Assembly (NCBI RefSeq): GCF_004327285.1
Contig: NZ_QJUI01000017.1
Span: 1-64,000, forward strand
From: Phytopseudomonas daroniae
GTDB lineage: Bacteria; Pseudomonadota; Gammaproteobacteria; Pseudomonadales; Pseudomonadaceae
Reading direction: 5' to 3'
DNA: 64,000 nucleotides
Every line of letters begins with the position of its first letter. The first letter of the stretch is position 1. Position numbers and translations under genes: made by a program. A model generated the notes under the pieces. That model did not search any database and was not told where the DNA came from. It saw only the letters and a program-made list of their open reading frames with translations. Shown piece after piece: positions 23,922 to 31,690 of the stretch.

Positions 23922-25274
23922 ATGCCGGCACGTCAACTCAGATTCGGCGCCATCCTCACCGGCGTCGGCAGCACGCAGAACGACTGGAAGCACCCGGATC
24001 TCAAAGGCGACGAAAGCGTCGATATCAACTGGTACCGGCGTCTTGCGCAACAGGCCGAGGCCGCCAAGTTCGACTACGTGTTCATCGTCGACAGCGTCTA
24101 CATCACCCCAGACACCACACCGCACTTTCTCAATCGCCTGGAGCCCCTGACGCTGCTCTCGGCAGTCGCCGGCGCGACCGAGAAGATCGGCCTGGTCGGC
24201 ACCCTGACCACCTCCTACAACCACCCGTTCAACGTCGCTCGCCGCTTCGCCTCGCTGGATCTGATCAGCAATGGCCGCGCCGGCTGGAACGTGGTCACCA
24301 CCGGCCTGGAAGGCGCCGCCGGCAACTATGGCCGCGAACAGCATTTCGACCATGGCGAACGCTACCGCCGTGCCCACGAGCATGTCGCCGTGGTCAAGGG
24401 GCTGTGGGATTCCTACGAGGACGACGCCTTTCCCCGCGACAAGGCCAATGATCGCTTCCTCGACAAGAGCCGCCTGCATGCGCTCGACCACGAAGGCGAG
24501 TTCTATTCGGTCGCCGGGCCGCTCAATATCGCCCGCTCCAGGCAGGGCCAGCCGGTGATCTTCCAGGCCGGTATTTCCGAAGCCGGGCGCCACCTGGCCG
24601 GCGAAATCGCCGAAGGTATTTATGCCGGCGTGGATAATTTCGAGGAAGCACAGGCCTACTACCGCGACATCAAGCAACGGGCCAAGGCCGCCGGGCGTAA
24701 TCCTGACCATGTATTGCTGTTCCCCGGTATCGTGCCGATCATCGCCGACACCGATGAAGAGGCACGGCGCATCGAAAGAAGCCTCAATAGCGAGCTGGAT
24801 CTGGACAAGGCGCTGGTGCAACTGGGGCGTCCGTTCAACTACCACGACTTCTCCCGGTACGATCTCGATGCGCCCTTCCCCGAGCTGGGCGATCTCGGCA
24901 GTAATGGCTACCGCGGCCATGCCGAGCGCATCCAGCGTATTGCCCGTGACAAGGGCCTGACCCTGCGTCAGGCGGCACTGTATTTCTCGGAGCGCGCTTC
25001 GCCCTTCGTCGGCACCGCCCAGCGCGTGGCCGACGAAATCGAGCGCTGGTTTCGCGAGGAAGCCGTGGACGGCTTCAACATCCGCGTCACGGCCCATAGC
25101 GAGTTCGCCAAGTTCACCGACCAGGTATTGCCTTTGCTGCGCGAACGCGGGCTGTTTCGCGATGACTACCAGCACGATACCCTGAGAGGCCACCTCGGTC
25201 TGCCGGTACCGGGCAACCGGCATACCCTGGCACGTCAGCAATCCACCGTGGGCGAACGCACACCGGTGGCCTGA
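23922..25274 (+). CDS. LLM-class flavin-dependent monooxygenase (NtaA/SnaA/DszA family)
   Basis: 450 residues (MPARQLRFGAILTGVGSTQ) with AGGAG upstream. It shares the blocks HFLNRLEPLTLLSAVAGAT, NGRAGWNVVTTGLEGAAGNY, YRRAHEHVAVVKGLWDSYED and FRDDYQHDTLRGHLGLPVPG with the copy at 19383. The main differences are in residues 20-40 and in the segment after the third barrel, which could set substrate choice. It is followed after 21 bp by two aldo/keto reductases. Those could reduce or dispose of a carbonyl product of this enzyme. Confidence 0.93.
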   Translation: MPARQLRFGAILTGVGSTQNDWKHPDLKGDESVDINWYRRLAQQAEAAKFDYVFIVDSVYITPDTTPHFLNRLEPLTLLSAVAGATEKIGLVGTLTTSYNHPFNVARRFASLDLISNGRAGWNVVTTGLEGAAGNYGREQHFDHGERYRRAHEHVAVVKGLWDSYEDDAFPRDKANDRFLDKSRLHALDHEGEFYSVAGPLNIARSRQGQPVIFQAGISEAGRHLAGEIAEGIYAGVDNFEEAQAYYRDIKQRAKAAGRNPDHVLLFPGIVPIIADTDEEARRIERSLNSELDLDKALVQLGRPFNYHDFSRYDLDAPFPELGDLGSNGYRGHAERIQRIARDKGLTLRQAALYFSERASPFVGTAQRVADEIERWFREEAVDGFNIRVTAHSEFAKFTDQVLPLLRERGLFRDDYQHDTLRGHLGLPVPGNRHTLARQQSTVGERTPVA

Positions 25275-25295
25275 ACCGCCCACCACAGAGGAGCA

Positions 25296-26303
25296 ATGCA
25301 CGTGCATTACCGTTCACTGGGTAAATCCGGCCTCAAGGTTTCGCCGCTGTCGCTGGGCACCATGATGTTCGGCGGCGCCACCGACGAAACCGAATCGCGC
25401 CGCATTATCGATCAGGCGCGGGACTTGGGCGTCAACTTCATCGATACCGCGGACGTCTACAACGCTGGTATTTCCGAGGAAATCACCGGTCGTGCGATTG
25501 CCGCCGACCGCGCCAACTGGGTGCTGGCCAGCAAGGTCGGCAGCCCACGCTCATGGTCGCATGCAGCCAACCAGGGGCTGAGCCGCAAATCCATTTTCGA
25601 TGCGCTGGAAGGCAGCCTGCGTCGCCTCGGTACCGATTATCTGGATCTCTACTACCTGCACCGCGAGGATCACGACACACCGCTGGAGGAAACCATTTCC
25701 GCCATCGGCGACCTGATCCGCCAGGGCAGGATTCGCTATTGGGGCGTTTCCAACTTCCGCGGCTGGCGGCTGGCCGAAGCGGTGAACATCGCCCGCCGCC
25801 TCGGCGTCGACGATCCCGTGGCCAGCCAACCGCTGTACAACATCGTCAACCGTCAGGCGGAAACCGAGCAATTCACGGCGGCGCGCTACTACGGCCTCGG
25901 CGTGGTTCCCTACAGCCCGCTGGCCCGCGGCGTGCTCAGCGGCAAGTACCAGCCCGGCAGCGAGCCGGATGCCGGATCGCGTGCGGCGCGACAGGACAAA
26001 CGCATCCTGGAAACCGAATGGCGCCAGGAATCACTGGCCCTGGCCCAGCAGGTCACCGCCCATGCACAACGCCGCGGCAGCGACCCGATCAGCTTCGCCA
26101 TCGCCTGGGTGCTGGCCAATCCGCAGGTCAGCGCCGCCATCGTCGGGCCGCGCACGCTGCAGCAATGGCAGAGCTATGTCGGCGCCCTCGAACTGCGCCT
26201 GGATGGCGAGGACGAGGCATTCATCGACAGCCTGGTCACACCCGGCCACGCCTCGACCCACGGCTTCAACGACCCGGCCCATTTCGTCAGCGGGCGGCAC
26301 TGA
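25296..26303 (+). CDS. aldo/keto reductase
   Basis: 335 residues with GAGGAG before the ATG. The catalytic tetrad is visible: D and Y in FIDTADVYNAG (about residues 50-55), K in VLASKVGSP, and H in LYYLHREDHDTP. NADPH-binding blocks PYSPLARGVLSGKY and AIVGPRTLQQW are present. It belongs to the AKR branch with the start YRSLGKSGLKVSPLSLGTMMFG. It lies in the same run as the monooxygenase at 23922 and a second AKR, so it may convert the aldehyde or ketone released by oxygenation. No specific substrate is known. Confidence 0.9.
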   Translation: MHVHYRSLGKSGLKVSPLSLGTMMFGGATDETESRRIIDQARDLGVNFIDTADVYNAGISEEITGRAIAADRANWVLASKVGSPRSWSHAANQGLSRKSIFDALEGSLRRLGTDYLDLYYLHREDHDTPLEETISAIGDLIRQGRIRYWGVSNFRGWRLAEAVNIARRLGVDDPVASQPLYNIVNRQAETEQFTAARYYGLGVVPYSPLARGVLSGKYQPGSEPDAGSRAARQDKRILETEWRQESLALAQQVTAHAQRRGSDPISFAIAWVLANPQVSAAIVGPRTLQQWQSYVGALELRLDGEDEAFIDSLVTPGHASTHGFNDPAHFVSGRH

Positions 26304-26324
26304 TCGCCCGCACAGGAGTACTTA

Positions 26325-27362
26325 ATGCACAAGCGCACACTCGGCCGTACCGACCTCGACGTCAGCGTCATCGCCCTTGGCACCATGACCTGGGGCGAAC
26401 AGAACACCGAGGCACAGGCCTTCGAACAGATTCGTCTGGCCAAGGATGCCGGGGTCAACTTCCTCGATACCGCGGAAATGTATCCGGTACCGCCCAACGG
26501 CAAGACTTACGGCAGCACCGAAACCATCATCGGCAACTACTTCCGCCGCTTCGCTGACCGCAGCGACTGGGTGCTGGCCAGCAAGGTCGCCGGCCCAGGT
26601 CGCATGGAGCACATCCGCGATGGCAATCCGCGCCTCGATCGCCAGAACATCATCGCCGCCCTGGATGCCAGCCTCGACCGCCTGCAGACCGATTACCTCG
26701 ACCTCTACCAACTGCACTGGCCGGATCGCAAGACCAACTTCTTCGGCCAGCTCGGTTTCAGCCACGACCCGGACGACCAGTCCGTCGCCATCGAAGACAC
26801 CCTCGAGGTACTCGACGAGCTGGTCAAGGCCGGCAAGATCCGCCATATCGGCCTGTCCAACGAAACGCCCTGGGGCACAGCACGCTTCCTGCATCTGGCA
26901 GAAACCCGCGGCTGGCCCCGCGCGGTGTCGATCCAGAACCCTTACAGCCTGCTCAACCGTACCTTCGAGATCGGCCTGGCGGAAATCGCCCTGTGCGAGC
27001 GGATCGGCCTGCTCGCCTATTCGCCGCTGGCCTTTGGTGTGCTTTCCGGCAAGTACCTGGATGGTGCGCGCCCGGCGGGCAGCAGATTGGCGCTATTCGA
27101 TCGCTTCCAGCGCTACAACAACCCGCAGGTCGAGCATGCGGCAAAAGGCTACGTTGAGTTGGCTCGCGAACGCGGCCTGGATCCGGCGCAACTGGCACTG
27201 GCCTTCGTCACCTCACGACCTTTCGTGACCAGCAACATCATCGGTGCCACCACCCTGGAGCAGTTGCGCAGCAACCTGGCCAGCGTGGAGCTGCAACTCG
27301 ATGACGACTTGCTCACGGCCCTGGAAGCCATCCACCGCAACCAGCCCAACCCCGCGCCCTGA
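26325..27362 (+). CDS. tas: aldo/keto reductase, Tas-like
   Basis: 345 residues, the length of E. coli Tas. MHKRTLGRTDLDVSVIALGT and the long loop after the first strand (DTAEMYPVPPNGKTYGSTE) are typical of Tas. The tetrad is D/Y in FLDTAEMY, K in VLASKVAGP and H in LYQLHWPDR. NADP-binding blocks AYSPLAFGVLSGKYLDGARP and NIIGATTLEQLRSN are present. It follows the first AKR by 21 bp, after an AGGAG. In other genomes Tas is often a housekeeping enzyme, so its presence next to the island may be coincidental. Confidence 0.88.
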   Translation: MHKRTLGRTDLDVSVIALGTMTWGEQNTEAQAFEQIRLAKDAGVNFLDTAEMYPVPPNGKTYGSTETIIGNYFRRFADRSDWVLASKVAGPGRMEHIRDGNPRLDRQNIIAALDASLDRLQTDYLDLYQLHWPDRKTNFFGQLGFSHDPDDQSVAIEDTLEVLDELVKAGKIRHIGLSNETPWGTARFLHLAETRGWPRAVSIQNPYSLLNRTFEIGLAEIALCERIGLLAYSPLAFGVLSGKYLDGARPAGSRLALFDRFQRYNNPQVEHAAKGYVELARERGLDPAQLALAFVTSRPFVTSNIIGATTLEQLRSNLASVELQLDDDLLTALEAIHRNQPNPAP

Positions 27363-27406
27363 GCCTCGGGCGTGGGTTTTCTGGCTCACGCCTCTTACAA
27401 CCTGTT

Positions 27407-27443
27407 CACATCGCTCAAGCTGGAACCCTGCTTGAGCGATGTG
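27407..27443. terminator. 13-bp perfect inverted repeat after the aldo/keto reductase
   Basis: CACATCGCTCAAG (27407-27419) pairs with CTTGAGCGATGTG (27431-27443) across an 11-base loop. It lies 45 bp past the stop at 27362. No T-run follows, so it could be a factor-dependent terminator, an mRNA stabilising stem or a protein-binding palindrome. Confidence 0.45.
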
Positions 27444-27556
27444 ACGCCAGAAGGCGAAAGTAGCCGGTCGGTGACCCGCGTTGAACCATGGATCACGGCC
27501 TTCGGCCCCGGATTACGCCTGCGGCTAATCCAGGCTACGTTCGGGCCATGGATCCC

Positions 27557-27643
27557 GTAGGATGGGTGAAACCCATCAATTTGCCGATGGGTTTCACCCA
27601 TCCTACGGGCTGGCGGATGAAAAGAGCGTCATCCACCCCTACG
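27557..27643. repeat. composite palindromic intergenic repeat, copy D
   Basis: Bases 27557-27606 form a near-perfect 50-bp palindrome from GTAGGATGGGTG to CACCCATCCTAC with GAAACCCATC/GATGGGTTTC inside. Bases 27607-27643 hold a shortened copy of the other module (GGATGAAAAGAGCGTCATCC, then ACCCCTACGG). It fills the gap between the AKR operon and mntP, which are convergent. Nothing coding is seen from 27363 to 27750. Confidence 0.8.
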
Positions 27644-27750
27644 GCCGCTTGCGCCTTTTTTCGGTCGTAGATGAGCCTGACCTTGGCGCTGGCAAAGAAA
27701 AGCACTATCCGTTGCTGCATCACTGCACGCCGTATTGGGGAATTTTTCCG

Positions 27751-28317
27751 TCAAAGCAGCGTATGGTCATAGAGGATCGCCGTGCCCACACCGATCAACA
27801 CCAGGCCGCCGATGATCTCGGCCTTGTGGCCAATGGCGGTGCCGATCACACGACCGAGCATCACGCCGATCGTTACCATGATCATGGTCGCCAGACCGAT
27901 CGCCAGCGCGGCGATCCAGATATTGACCTCGACGAACGCCAGGCCTACACCCACGGCCAGCGCATCGATACTGGTGGCGAACGCGGTCACCGCCAGTACC
28001 CAGAACGAATGCGAGTCAGGTTTTTGCGGAGCTTCATCCGCCTCGGGGCGCAGGCCAGCGTAAATCATGTGCAGCCCCAGCAGCAGGAGTAACACGAAAG
28101 CGATCCAGTGATCCCACTCCTCGACGAAACTGGCCGCAGCCTGGCCAATGAACCAACCGACCACGGGGGTGATGCCTTCGATGACACCGAAGATCAGACC
28201 GGTGCGCAGGGCATCGATGAATCTGATTTTGTGCAGACTGGCGCCCTTGCCGATAGCAGCGGCAAAAGCATCGGTGGACATGGCGAAAGCCAGGAGGATG
28301 AGGGAAATGGGATTCAC
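27751..28317 (-). CDS. mntP: manganese efflux pump MntP
   Basis: 188 residues, six hydrophobic spans, the MntP length. The two repeated aspartate motifs are clear: AFAMSTDAFAAAIGKGA near residue 10 and AFATSIDALAVGVGLAF near residue 115. The central loop (LRPEADEAPQKPDSHSF) is hydrophilic as expected. The start is a GTG at 28317, with weak GAGA spacing. It is preceded by a yybP-ykoY riboswitch, which supports the manganese export assignment directly. It is convergent with the AKR operon. Confidence 0.95.
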   Translation of the reverse strand: MNPISLILLAFAMSTDAFAAAIGKGASLHKIRFIDALRTGLIFGVIEGITPVVGWFIGQAAASFVEEWDHWIAFVLLLLLGLHMIYAGLRPEADEAPQKPDSHSFWVLAVTAFATSIDALAVGVGLAFVEVNIWIAALAIGLATMIMVTIGVMLGRVIGTAIGHKAEIIGGLVLIGVGTAILYDHTLL

Positions 28318-28324
28318 GGTTACG

Positions 28325-28485
28325 TCTCGGTCGGGCTATGAGTCAATGACGGATACACGCGCCCGACCTTAGGCACGTATCTGTCATTGGTCTCACCAAC
28401 CGAACGGTGTTCGTACCACGGCTGCTGCCGAGAATGTTGATACGAACGCTCCTGAGCGGACTCAGAAGCAGGCTACTCCCCAAAG
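28325..28485 (-). ncRNA. yybP-ykoY manganese riboswitch (mntP leader)
   Basis: Read on the minus strand, the leader starts TTTGGGGAGTAGCC (near 28485), then TATCAACATTCTCGG and GGTTGGTGAGACCAATG. These are the conserved blocks of the Mn2+-sensing yybP-ykoY class. After them GACAGATACGTGCC can pair with GGGCGCGTGTATCCGTC, a stem close to the GTG start that could hide the ribosome site. Manganese binding should favour expression of the pump. The exact 5' end is not fixed. Confidence 0.88.
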
Positions 28486-28676
28486 AGGCCCGCACTTTAC
28501 CCAAAAGCGTGCGCCAAAAAAACCACTTTTTCTGCCGGGAAAAGCAGCCTCCCTTACGGACTCCAGGAGCCCAGCGGAAGGGGCAACGAATATCTGCCAG
28601 TCGTAAAACAGGGGCCGAACAACGGATCCGCGGCCCCAAAGAGCGGCTCAGCGAGAGCCGCCATCCGCAAAAAATT

Positions 28677-28786
28677 CCCGGAATGAACTCAGCCAGCGCC
28701 GCACCGGCAATCTGGCCGCTCTGCAAGGCAGCGACCAGATCGGCCTCGTTGACCAGCTTGCCGCGGGCGATATTGATCAGGTAACC
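28677..28786 (-). pseudogene. remnant of a D-isomer-specific 2-hydroxyacid dehydrogenase
   Basis: The minus strand reads GYLINIARGKLVNEADLVAA then LQSGQIAGAALAEF. The ARGKLVNEADLVAAL block is the NAD-domain segment of 2-hydroxyacid dehydrogenases that normally runs into GALDVF. Here it breaks off into unrelated sequence (PGIFCGWR). No N-terminal part or start codon is left; it begins 18 bp past the SDR stop. It is a small deletion scar, not a gene. The stretch from 28486 to 28676 beyond it holds nothing I recognise apart from the riboswitch promoter region. Confidence 0.7.
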
Positions 28787-28803
28787 AGACTATTCGTCGT
28801 GGA

Positions 28804-29568
28804 TCAGCCACGGCCAACGAAGGGCATATTGGTGGCCATCACGGTCATGTTCAGCACGTTGGCCGAAAGCGGCAGCGCGGCGATGTAACGCACGGCATCG
28901 GCAACGTGCCTGACGTCGACCATGGGTTCGACGGCGATCTCGCCATTGGCCTGGCGTACGCCCTTGGTCATGCGCACCGACAGCTCGGTCAGGGCATTGC
29001 CGATATCGATCTGGCTGCAGGCGATGCTGAATTCACGGCCATCCAGTGCCAGGGATTTGGTCAGCCCCAGTACCGCGTGCTTGCTGGTGGTGTAGGCACT
29101 GCTGTGGGGCCTCGGCGTATGTGCCGAGATCGAGCCATTGTTGATGATTCGGCCGCCTTGTGGCGTTTGCCGGCGCATCAGGCGGAACGCGCCACGGGCG
29201 CAGAGAAAGACACCATTGAGGTTGGTGTCGATGACGTTGCGCCACTGCTCGACATCCAGCTCGTCGAGGGTCACGGCGGGCGTATTGACGCCAGCGTTGT
29301 TGAAAATCACGTCGAGCCGCCCGTAGACCTCCTCCACGGTGGCGAACAAGGCATCGACACTGGCTGGATCGCGTACATCGGTAGGCACCGCAATGGCGTC
29401 CTGCCCACGGCTGCGTGCGGCCTCGACCAGGGCCTGCAGCGGCTCGGGCCGACGCCCTGCCAGCACCAGAGAAAAGCCATCGACCAACAGAACCTCGGCA
29501 ACGGCCTTGCCAATGCCGCTGCCGGCACCGGTTACCAGGGCGACTTTCTTCAGGGTTTCATGGGACAT
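28804..29568 (-). CDS. short-chain dehydrogenase/reductase (SDR)
   Basis: 254 residues of classical SDR form. TGAGSGIG at residues 13-20 binds the cofactor, NNAG at 90-93 supports the central sheet, and the catalytic S146, Y159 and K163 are in NGSISAHTPRPHSSAYTTSK. The basic GRRPEP after strand 2 favours NADP. The substrate cannot be told. A 2-hydroxyacid dehydrogenase remnant directly downstream and a FAH-type remnant upstream suggest that it once belonged to a larger catabolic operon. Confidence 0.92.
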   Translation of the reverse strand: MSHETLKKVALVTGAGSGIGKAVAEVLLVDGFSLVLAGRRPEPLQALVEAARSRGQDAIAVPTDVRDPASVDALFATVEEVYGRLDVIFNNAGVNTPAVTLDELDVEQWRNVIDTNLNGVFLCARGAFRLMRRQTPQGGRIINNGSISAHTPRPHSSAYTTSKHAVLGLTKSLALDGREFSIACSQIDIGNALTELSVRMTKGVRQANGEIAVEPMVDVRHVADAVRYIAALPLSANVLNMTVMATNMPFVGRG

Positions 29569-29585
29569 GTGTTTTTCCTCCAGAG

Positions 29586-29811
29586 AGCCTGTTCACGATC
29601 TCGCGAAGCAGAGCCCGAAATTGACCGATAAGACGTTATAAGGCGGTAGCAGCCACAAGCTTCAAGCGGCAAGTTAAAAGCGGCTCGGAGCGCTCCATTG
29701 CTCTTGCTTCTATCTTGTGGCTTGTGGCTTGTGGCTCAATGGCCGCTTCCGCCTTTTTGCGCTCGTACATGAAATGTCTGCAGGTGACACGCAGCAGATC
29801 GTGAACAGGCT
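29586..29811. mobile_element. 226-bp element with 15-bp perfect terminal inverted repeats
   Basis: AGCCTGTTCACGATC (29586-29600) and its exact reverse complement (29797-29811) bound the unit. Inside, AGCCACAAG (29651-29659) is inverted against three tandem CTTGTGG units (29714-29734), and AGGCGGTAGC against GCCGCTTCCGCCT, so much of it could fold into a long hairpin. No reading frame of note is present. It sits directly upstream of the SDR start and beside a degraded gene, as expected for a MITE-like insertion. Confidence 0.65.
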
Positions 29812-29820
29812 CAATGGCCG

Positions 29821-29980
29821 ATTGCCAACGCGCATTTCCAACTCGGTGACACCCTTGATCCCGGCATTGATCACATCGCCAGGGCTCAGGGCGGCACTGG
29901 CCGGCTTCATGAAAAATACCGGTGCGTCCGGTCTCTCGTCGCTGGCGCCCGGTCACGGATAGTTGCGGCCCACACGGCCA
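29821..29980 (-). pseudogene. internally deleted remnant of a fumarylacetoacetate hydrolase family gene
   Basis: The minus strand reads VGRVGRNYP, a TGA stop, then PGASDERPDAPVFFMKPASA, which is the N-terminal pattern of this family (GRNY near the start, then a P-x-PVFFMKP block). It passes straight into LSPGDVINAGIKGVTELEMR, which is the C-terminal pattern. The whole catalytic middle is missing. Internal stop plus deletion make it non-functional. It lies 8 bp downstream of the nhaA stop. Confidence 0.65.
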
Positions 29981-29987
29981 ACGGTGC

Positions 29988-31355
29988 TTATGTGCCACTT
30001 GCCAGCTGAGCACCACGCAAACGACGTACATAGAGTACGCCCCAGACAAGCCCCAGAGTTGCCGAAGCCAGCGAGCCCAACAGCACACCTAGCTTGGCGG
30101 CATCCAACAAGTTGGCATCGCTGAAAGCCAGGTTGGCAATAAAGATCGACATGGTGAAACCGATCCCGGCCAGTAGGCCGATCAGGGTGACACCACGCCA
30201 GGAGACATCGTCTGGCAAGCGGCACACACCAAACCTCACCATCAGCCAGCTAACGCTGATCACGCCAATGGGTTTACCCGCCAACAGCGCGATGGCCACA
30301 CCCAGCATCACCCAGTGCGACGTGCTCTGGGACAAGTCGACACCGCCCAGGCTTACACCGGCGTTGGCCAGGGCGAACAGCGGCATCAAACCGAACGTAA
30401 CCCACGGGTGCAGCGCCAGTTGCACACGCACCACAGGCGGTAGCAGTTCCCGCTGGGCAATACGCAGCTCGCGCAACGACTGCGCCGCTTCATTGGACGC
30501 CACTGCGGTGCCACGATCATCCTCCAGCTCACGGGCGATACGGCTGACCGCATCACGCGGCAATTCGCGGGCAGGCAGGCAGATGACCGGCGTCATCAGA
30601 CCGAGAATCACCCCGGCCAGGGTCGGGTGGGCACCCGTCATCAGCAGACCGCCCCACATCAGCGCCCCTGGCAGCACATAGGCATAGGCCGAACCGATGC
30701 CGATGCGTTGCAGTCCCAACACCGCTAGCGCACCAACACCGGCGACGGCGAAGCCGCTGTAGTCCAGCCCGTCGGAATAGAACAGCGCGATCAGAATCAC
30801 CGCGATGACATCGTCGATGACCGCCAGGGTCAGCAGGAAGATGCGCACACCGGAGGGAATCCCCTTGCCCAGCAAGGCCAGTAGCCCGACGGCGAAAGCG
30901 ATATCCGTAGCAGCCGGAATCGCCCAGCCATGCAGCCCGGCGCCCTGATGATTGAGACTGGCATAGATCAGCGCCGGCACTATCACCCCGCCACAGGCAG
31001 CAGCGATCGGCAGCGACGCCTGACGCAGATCGGCCAGCGCGCCGTCATGTATTTCGCGGCGGATCTCCATGCCGACGACCAGAAAGAACAGGGTCATCAG
31101 ACCGTCGTTGATCCAGAAATGCAGGGACTGGGAAACTCTCATGCTCCCGAAGCCAAACGAAACAGGGGCATGCCAGAGCGCGTGATAGCTATCAGCGTAG
31201 GGAGAATTGGCCCAGATCAGCGCTGCCGCCGTGGCGAGCAGCAACACGACGCCACTGAAGGCTTCACGGTTGAAAAGACGGCGGATAAAAGCGAAAGCGT
31301 GCTCAGCCAAACGCTGGGCACGGGGAATATCCTGACGAAACGGGCGCGATTTCAT
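29988..31355 (-). CDS. nhaA: Na+/H+ antiporter NhaA
   Basis: 455 residues from ATG 31355 (MKSRPFRQD); an in-frame GTG further up would add a non-conserved lead. Twelve hydrophobic spans are readable. Key residues are present: the antiport aspartates in TLAVIDDVIAVILIALFYS, the conserved aspartate in GWAIPAATDIAFAVG, and the C-terminal GLLAGIGFTMSIFIANLAF. The central insert rich in Arg/Glu (ARELEDDRGTAVASNEAAQS) makes it longer than the E. coli protein. It exchanges Na+ for H+ and protects at alkaline pH. It stands alone between degraded sequences. Confidence 0.95.
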   Translation of the reverse strand: MKSRPFRQDIPRAQRLAEHAFAFIRRLFNREAFSGVVLLLATAAALIWANSPYADSYHALWHAPVSFGFGSMRVSQSLHFWINDGLMTLFFLVVGMEIRREIHDGALADLRQASLPIAAACGGVIVPALIYASLNHQGAGLHGWAIPAATDIAFAVGLLALLGKGIPSGVRIFLLTLAVIDDVIAVILIALFYSDGLDYSGFAVAGVGALAVLGLQRIGIGSAYAYVLPGALMWGGLLMTGAHPTLAGVILGLMTPVICLPARELPRDAVSRIARELEDDRGTAVASNEAAQSLRELRIAQRELLPPVVRVQLALHPWVTFGLMPLFALANAGVSLGGVDLSQSTSHWVMLGVAIALLAGKPIGVISVSWLMVRFGVCRLPDDVSWRGVTLIGLLAGIGFTMSIFIANLAFSDANLLDAAKLGVLLGSLASATLGLVWGVLYVRRLRGAQLASGT

Positions 31356-31490
31356 GGACGAACGGACTCCGCGTGGCGGCCCGACCAACGTAACAGAACC
31401 TGTCACACCGCAACATGCGGCTAACACCCGGTGGTCATCCTACACAGTGAATGGAAGATGGTCGACTGTCGGCTTTTATGGAGCAGAAAG

Positions 31491-31520
31491 CATTGGGCCC
31501 ACGCGACGGTGGGCCCAATG
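31491..31520. terminator. strong stem-loop upstream of nhaA
   Basis: CATTGGGCCCA (31491-31501) pairs perfectly with TGGGCCCAATG (31510-31520) around CGCGACGG. No long T-run follows on either strand (CTTTCTGC on the minus). It lies between the nhaA start and the proX end and could stop read-through from proX. Confidence 0.4.
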
Positions 31521-31590
31521 GTGAGTGGCTTGCTCTACGGAGCTCTACTGCCAGTTGGACGCTATGACCACATTGAGCTGATCTCTCTGC

Positions 31591-31690
31591 GCCGAAGACA
31601 CCGAAGATCGGCTCTGCCGTTAGCGCAGCGATCAGTAGCAGGATCTCGATGCGGCGTGGGCAGCGGCTACGCTGCAGGTCGAAGCATCCG
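31591..31690 (-). pseudogene. possible IS4-type transposase C-terminal remnant
   Basis: The minus strand reads CFDLQRSRCPRRIEILLLIA then ALTAEPIFGVFG. The RRIEILLLIAAL block is typical of the C-terminal helix of IS4-family transposases. No start, DDE residues or ends were found. It is a weak match from memory and needs a search. Confidence 0.35.
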
